A model generated the notes under the pieces. It was not told the origin of the DNA, made no database searches, and saw only the letters and a program-made list of their open reading frames with translations. This document shows, piece by piece, positions 33,171-34,152 of a DNA stretch of 34,152 nucleotides. Each line of letters starts with the position of its first letter. Within the stretch, counting starts at the first letter, position 1. The stretch lies in contig DATJBF010000019.1 of NCBI GenBank assembly GCA_035515475.1, forward strand, positions 1 through 34,152. The letters run 5' to 3'. The position numbers were made by a program, and so were the translations under genes. This DNA is from DATJBF01 sp035515475 (lineage in GTDB: Bacteria > Verrucomicrobiota > Verrucomicrobiia > Palsa-1439).

Positions 33171-33203
33171 GCCACACAGCACACAAAGTGTGTCGTGTGT
33201 GGC
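33171..33203. repeat. 33-bp hairpin upstream of lipoprotein gene
   Basis: GCCACACA (33171-33178) pairs with TGTGTGGC (33196-33203); an inner CACAC/GTGTG pair closes an AAA loop. No T-run follows on either strand, so a regulatory hairpin or operator is as likely as a terminator. Confidence 0.6.
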
Positions 33204-33290
33204 TCCGGCCCCAATGCCCTGACGAAAGGACGAGCCCTAGCCCAAGTCTATCGATTCAGATTCCGCTCGGTCTAGTCGGTTGTCCAGAGT

Positions 33291-33336
33291 ACTGAGTTGA
33301 CCCCGGTCAATTTACTGAGTTGACCCCGGTCAATTT
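33291..33336. repeat. Perfect 23-bp tandem direct repeat upstream of MFS gene
   Basis: Two identical 23-bp units, 33291-33313 and 33314-33336, each holding the dyad TTGACC-CC-GGTCAA. They end 86 bases before the MFS start. The rest of 33054-33422 contains the hairpin at 33171 and no gene. Confidence 0.88.
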
Positions 33337-33422
33337 AGAGCAACGGCGCAAGAATGATCCGGACAAATTTGGCGGTTGCGGCGCGGCTAAGAAAGAGACA
33401 ATGTTGCCGACAAATTAACGCC

Positions 33423-34152
33423 ATGGCCGCTTCGTCGAATTCATCGGATCCACCGTCCTCCGCGGATGTGCAAGAGGAAAGCGAACTGGCCGCCGGTGCA
33501 GGGCGCAGAACACGCGTTCGCTTCGTCGTCTTCTTGATGACGTTTACCGCCGTTGTGATCAATTACATGGACCGGGCGAACTTCAACGTCTCGGCCCCGC
33601 TGATCGAAAAGCATTTCGGGTTTACTATCGCGCAGATCGGCCGCATCTCGTTCATCTGGGGGCTGGCCTATGCCCTGTGCAATTTTCCCGGAGGATGGTT
33701 CGCTGACAGGCTGGGGATTCGCAAGGCGGCTTCGTTTGCGCTGGGGTGGTGGTCGATTTTCACGATTCTCAGCGCGCTGGCCTACAGCATGTTCTCGTGG
33801 TGCATCATTCGCGGTCTGATGGGGGCGGGAGAGGCGCCGATCTGGCCGATTAACGCCAAAGCGACGAGCACATGGTCCGCGCCTTCCGAGCGCGCGCGCG
33901 CCTACACCATGGCCGGCTCGGGACAGTTCGTGGGCTCGATCATCGGGGTCTTTGTCTCCGGCTGGATCGCCCACTGGTTGGGATGGCAGTGGACGTTCAT
34001 CCTCTTCGGCGCACTGGGGTTGATCTGGATTCCGATCTGGTGGGCCTTGATTCGCGACACTCCGCAATCTCACCCGTGGGTCAACGACCGCGAATTGCAG
34101 TTCATCCAAAGCGTGGCCGGTGCGGTGCCTCGTCACCAGCAGGAAGAGCACC
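33423..34152 (+). CDS. MFS transporter, anion:cation symporter type, 5' part (cut by window end)
   Basis: From the ATG at 33423 the frame runs to the end of the window, 243 codons. After a polar, Ser-rich leader (residues 1-30) comes the first membrane helix with INYMDRANFNVSAPLI, the hallmark of the ACS family (glucarate, galactonate and hexuronate transporters), then WGLAYALCNFPGGWFADRLG, the conserved loop 2-3 motif, and about five further helices up to WWALIRDTPQSHP. These proteins import organic anions, often sugar acids, with protons. No ribosome site is visible before the ATG; a TTG at 33369 in the same frame is possible. Tandem operator-like repeats upstream suggest regulation. The second half and any substrate-specific neighbours lie outside. 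Confidence 0.9.
   Translation, partial: MAASSNSSDPPSSADVQEESELAAGAGRRTRVRFVVFLMTFTAVVINYMDRANFNVSAPLIEKHFGFTIAQIGRISFIWGLAYALCNFPGGWFADRLGIRKAASFALGWWSIFTILSALAYSMFSWCIIRGLMGAGEAPIWPINAKATSTWSAPSERARAYTMAGSGQFVGSIIGVFVSGWIAHWLGWQWTFILFGALGLIWIPIWWALIRDTPQSHPWVNDRELQFIQSVAGAVPRHQQEEH

Noticed and set aside
1..34152. CRISPR arrays, tRNA or rRNA genes, integrase or transposase genes
   Set aside because: No regularly spaced repeat-spacer pattern, cloverleaf or rRNA sequence, and no recombinase motif was recognised on either strand; the small repeats described are not CRISPR-like.

Overview
The window looks like a G+C-rich (about 60 percent by eye) bacterial chromosome segment, most likely from the PVC superphylum and probably Verrucomicrobiota. 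The clues are an H-X9-DG-type pseudopilin-like protein, a zinc-ribbon/PTS-EIIA fusion beside pyruvate phosphate dikinase, unusual subtypes of AroA, AroC and AroK, a fused membrane/spermidine-synthase-like protein, and many short palindromic repeats. The taxon is an inference; no rRNA or tRNA gene was recognised.

Layout. 1-5148 (all minus): 5' part of apt, a group-2 sigma-70 factor, ppdK with a good terminator, and the zinc-ribbon/EIIA fusion. 5269-14071: a shikimate-pathway block on the plus strand (aroD, aroA, aroC, aroK) running into queG. It is interrupted by two minus-strand insertions: a solitary beta-class DNA methyltransferase between aroD and aroA, and a lower-G+C two-gene cassette (minimal nucleotidyltransferase plus a 673-residue AAA-type ATPase) between aroA and aroC. 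14115-19325: a membrane/spermidine-synthase-like fusion, a pseudopilin-like protein, a GT-C glycosyltransferase with C-terminal TPRs, and a small membrane protein. 19601-24268: an MsbA-like exporter, a DUF374 acyltransferase, purE, a lytic transglycosylase and a membrane protein; the first two fit lipid A or outer-membrane biogenesis. 24551-30184: priA overlapping bioD by four bases, then a large DUF2339 membrane protein. 30288-33053: small accessory proteins, two secreted proteins and a Tyr-rich lipoprotein. 33423-end: 5' part of an MFS transporter of the anion:cation symporter type.

Three observations stand out. First, the nucleotidyltransferase-ATPase cassette is placed, oriented and composed like a transferred accessory module and matches no system I can name. 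Second, aroA, aroC and aroK all lack residues usually counted as signatures, most strikingly the GESHG histidine of chorismate synthase. Third, several unrelated palindromic or tandem repeat families lie in frame inside conserved genes (priA, queG, the DUF2339 gene, the acyltransferase N-terminus, the methyltransferase start region) as well as between genes, resembling the in-frame palindromic elements known from Rickettsia.
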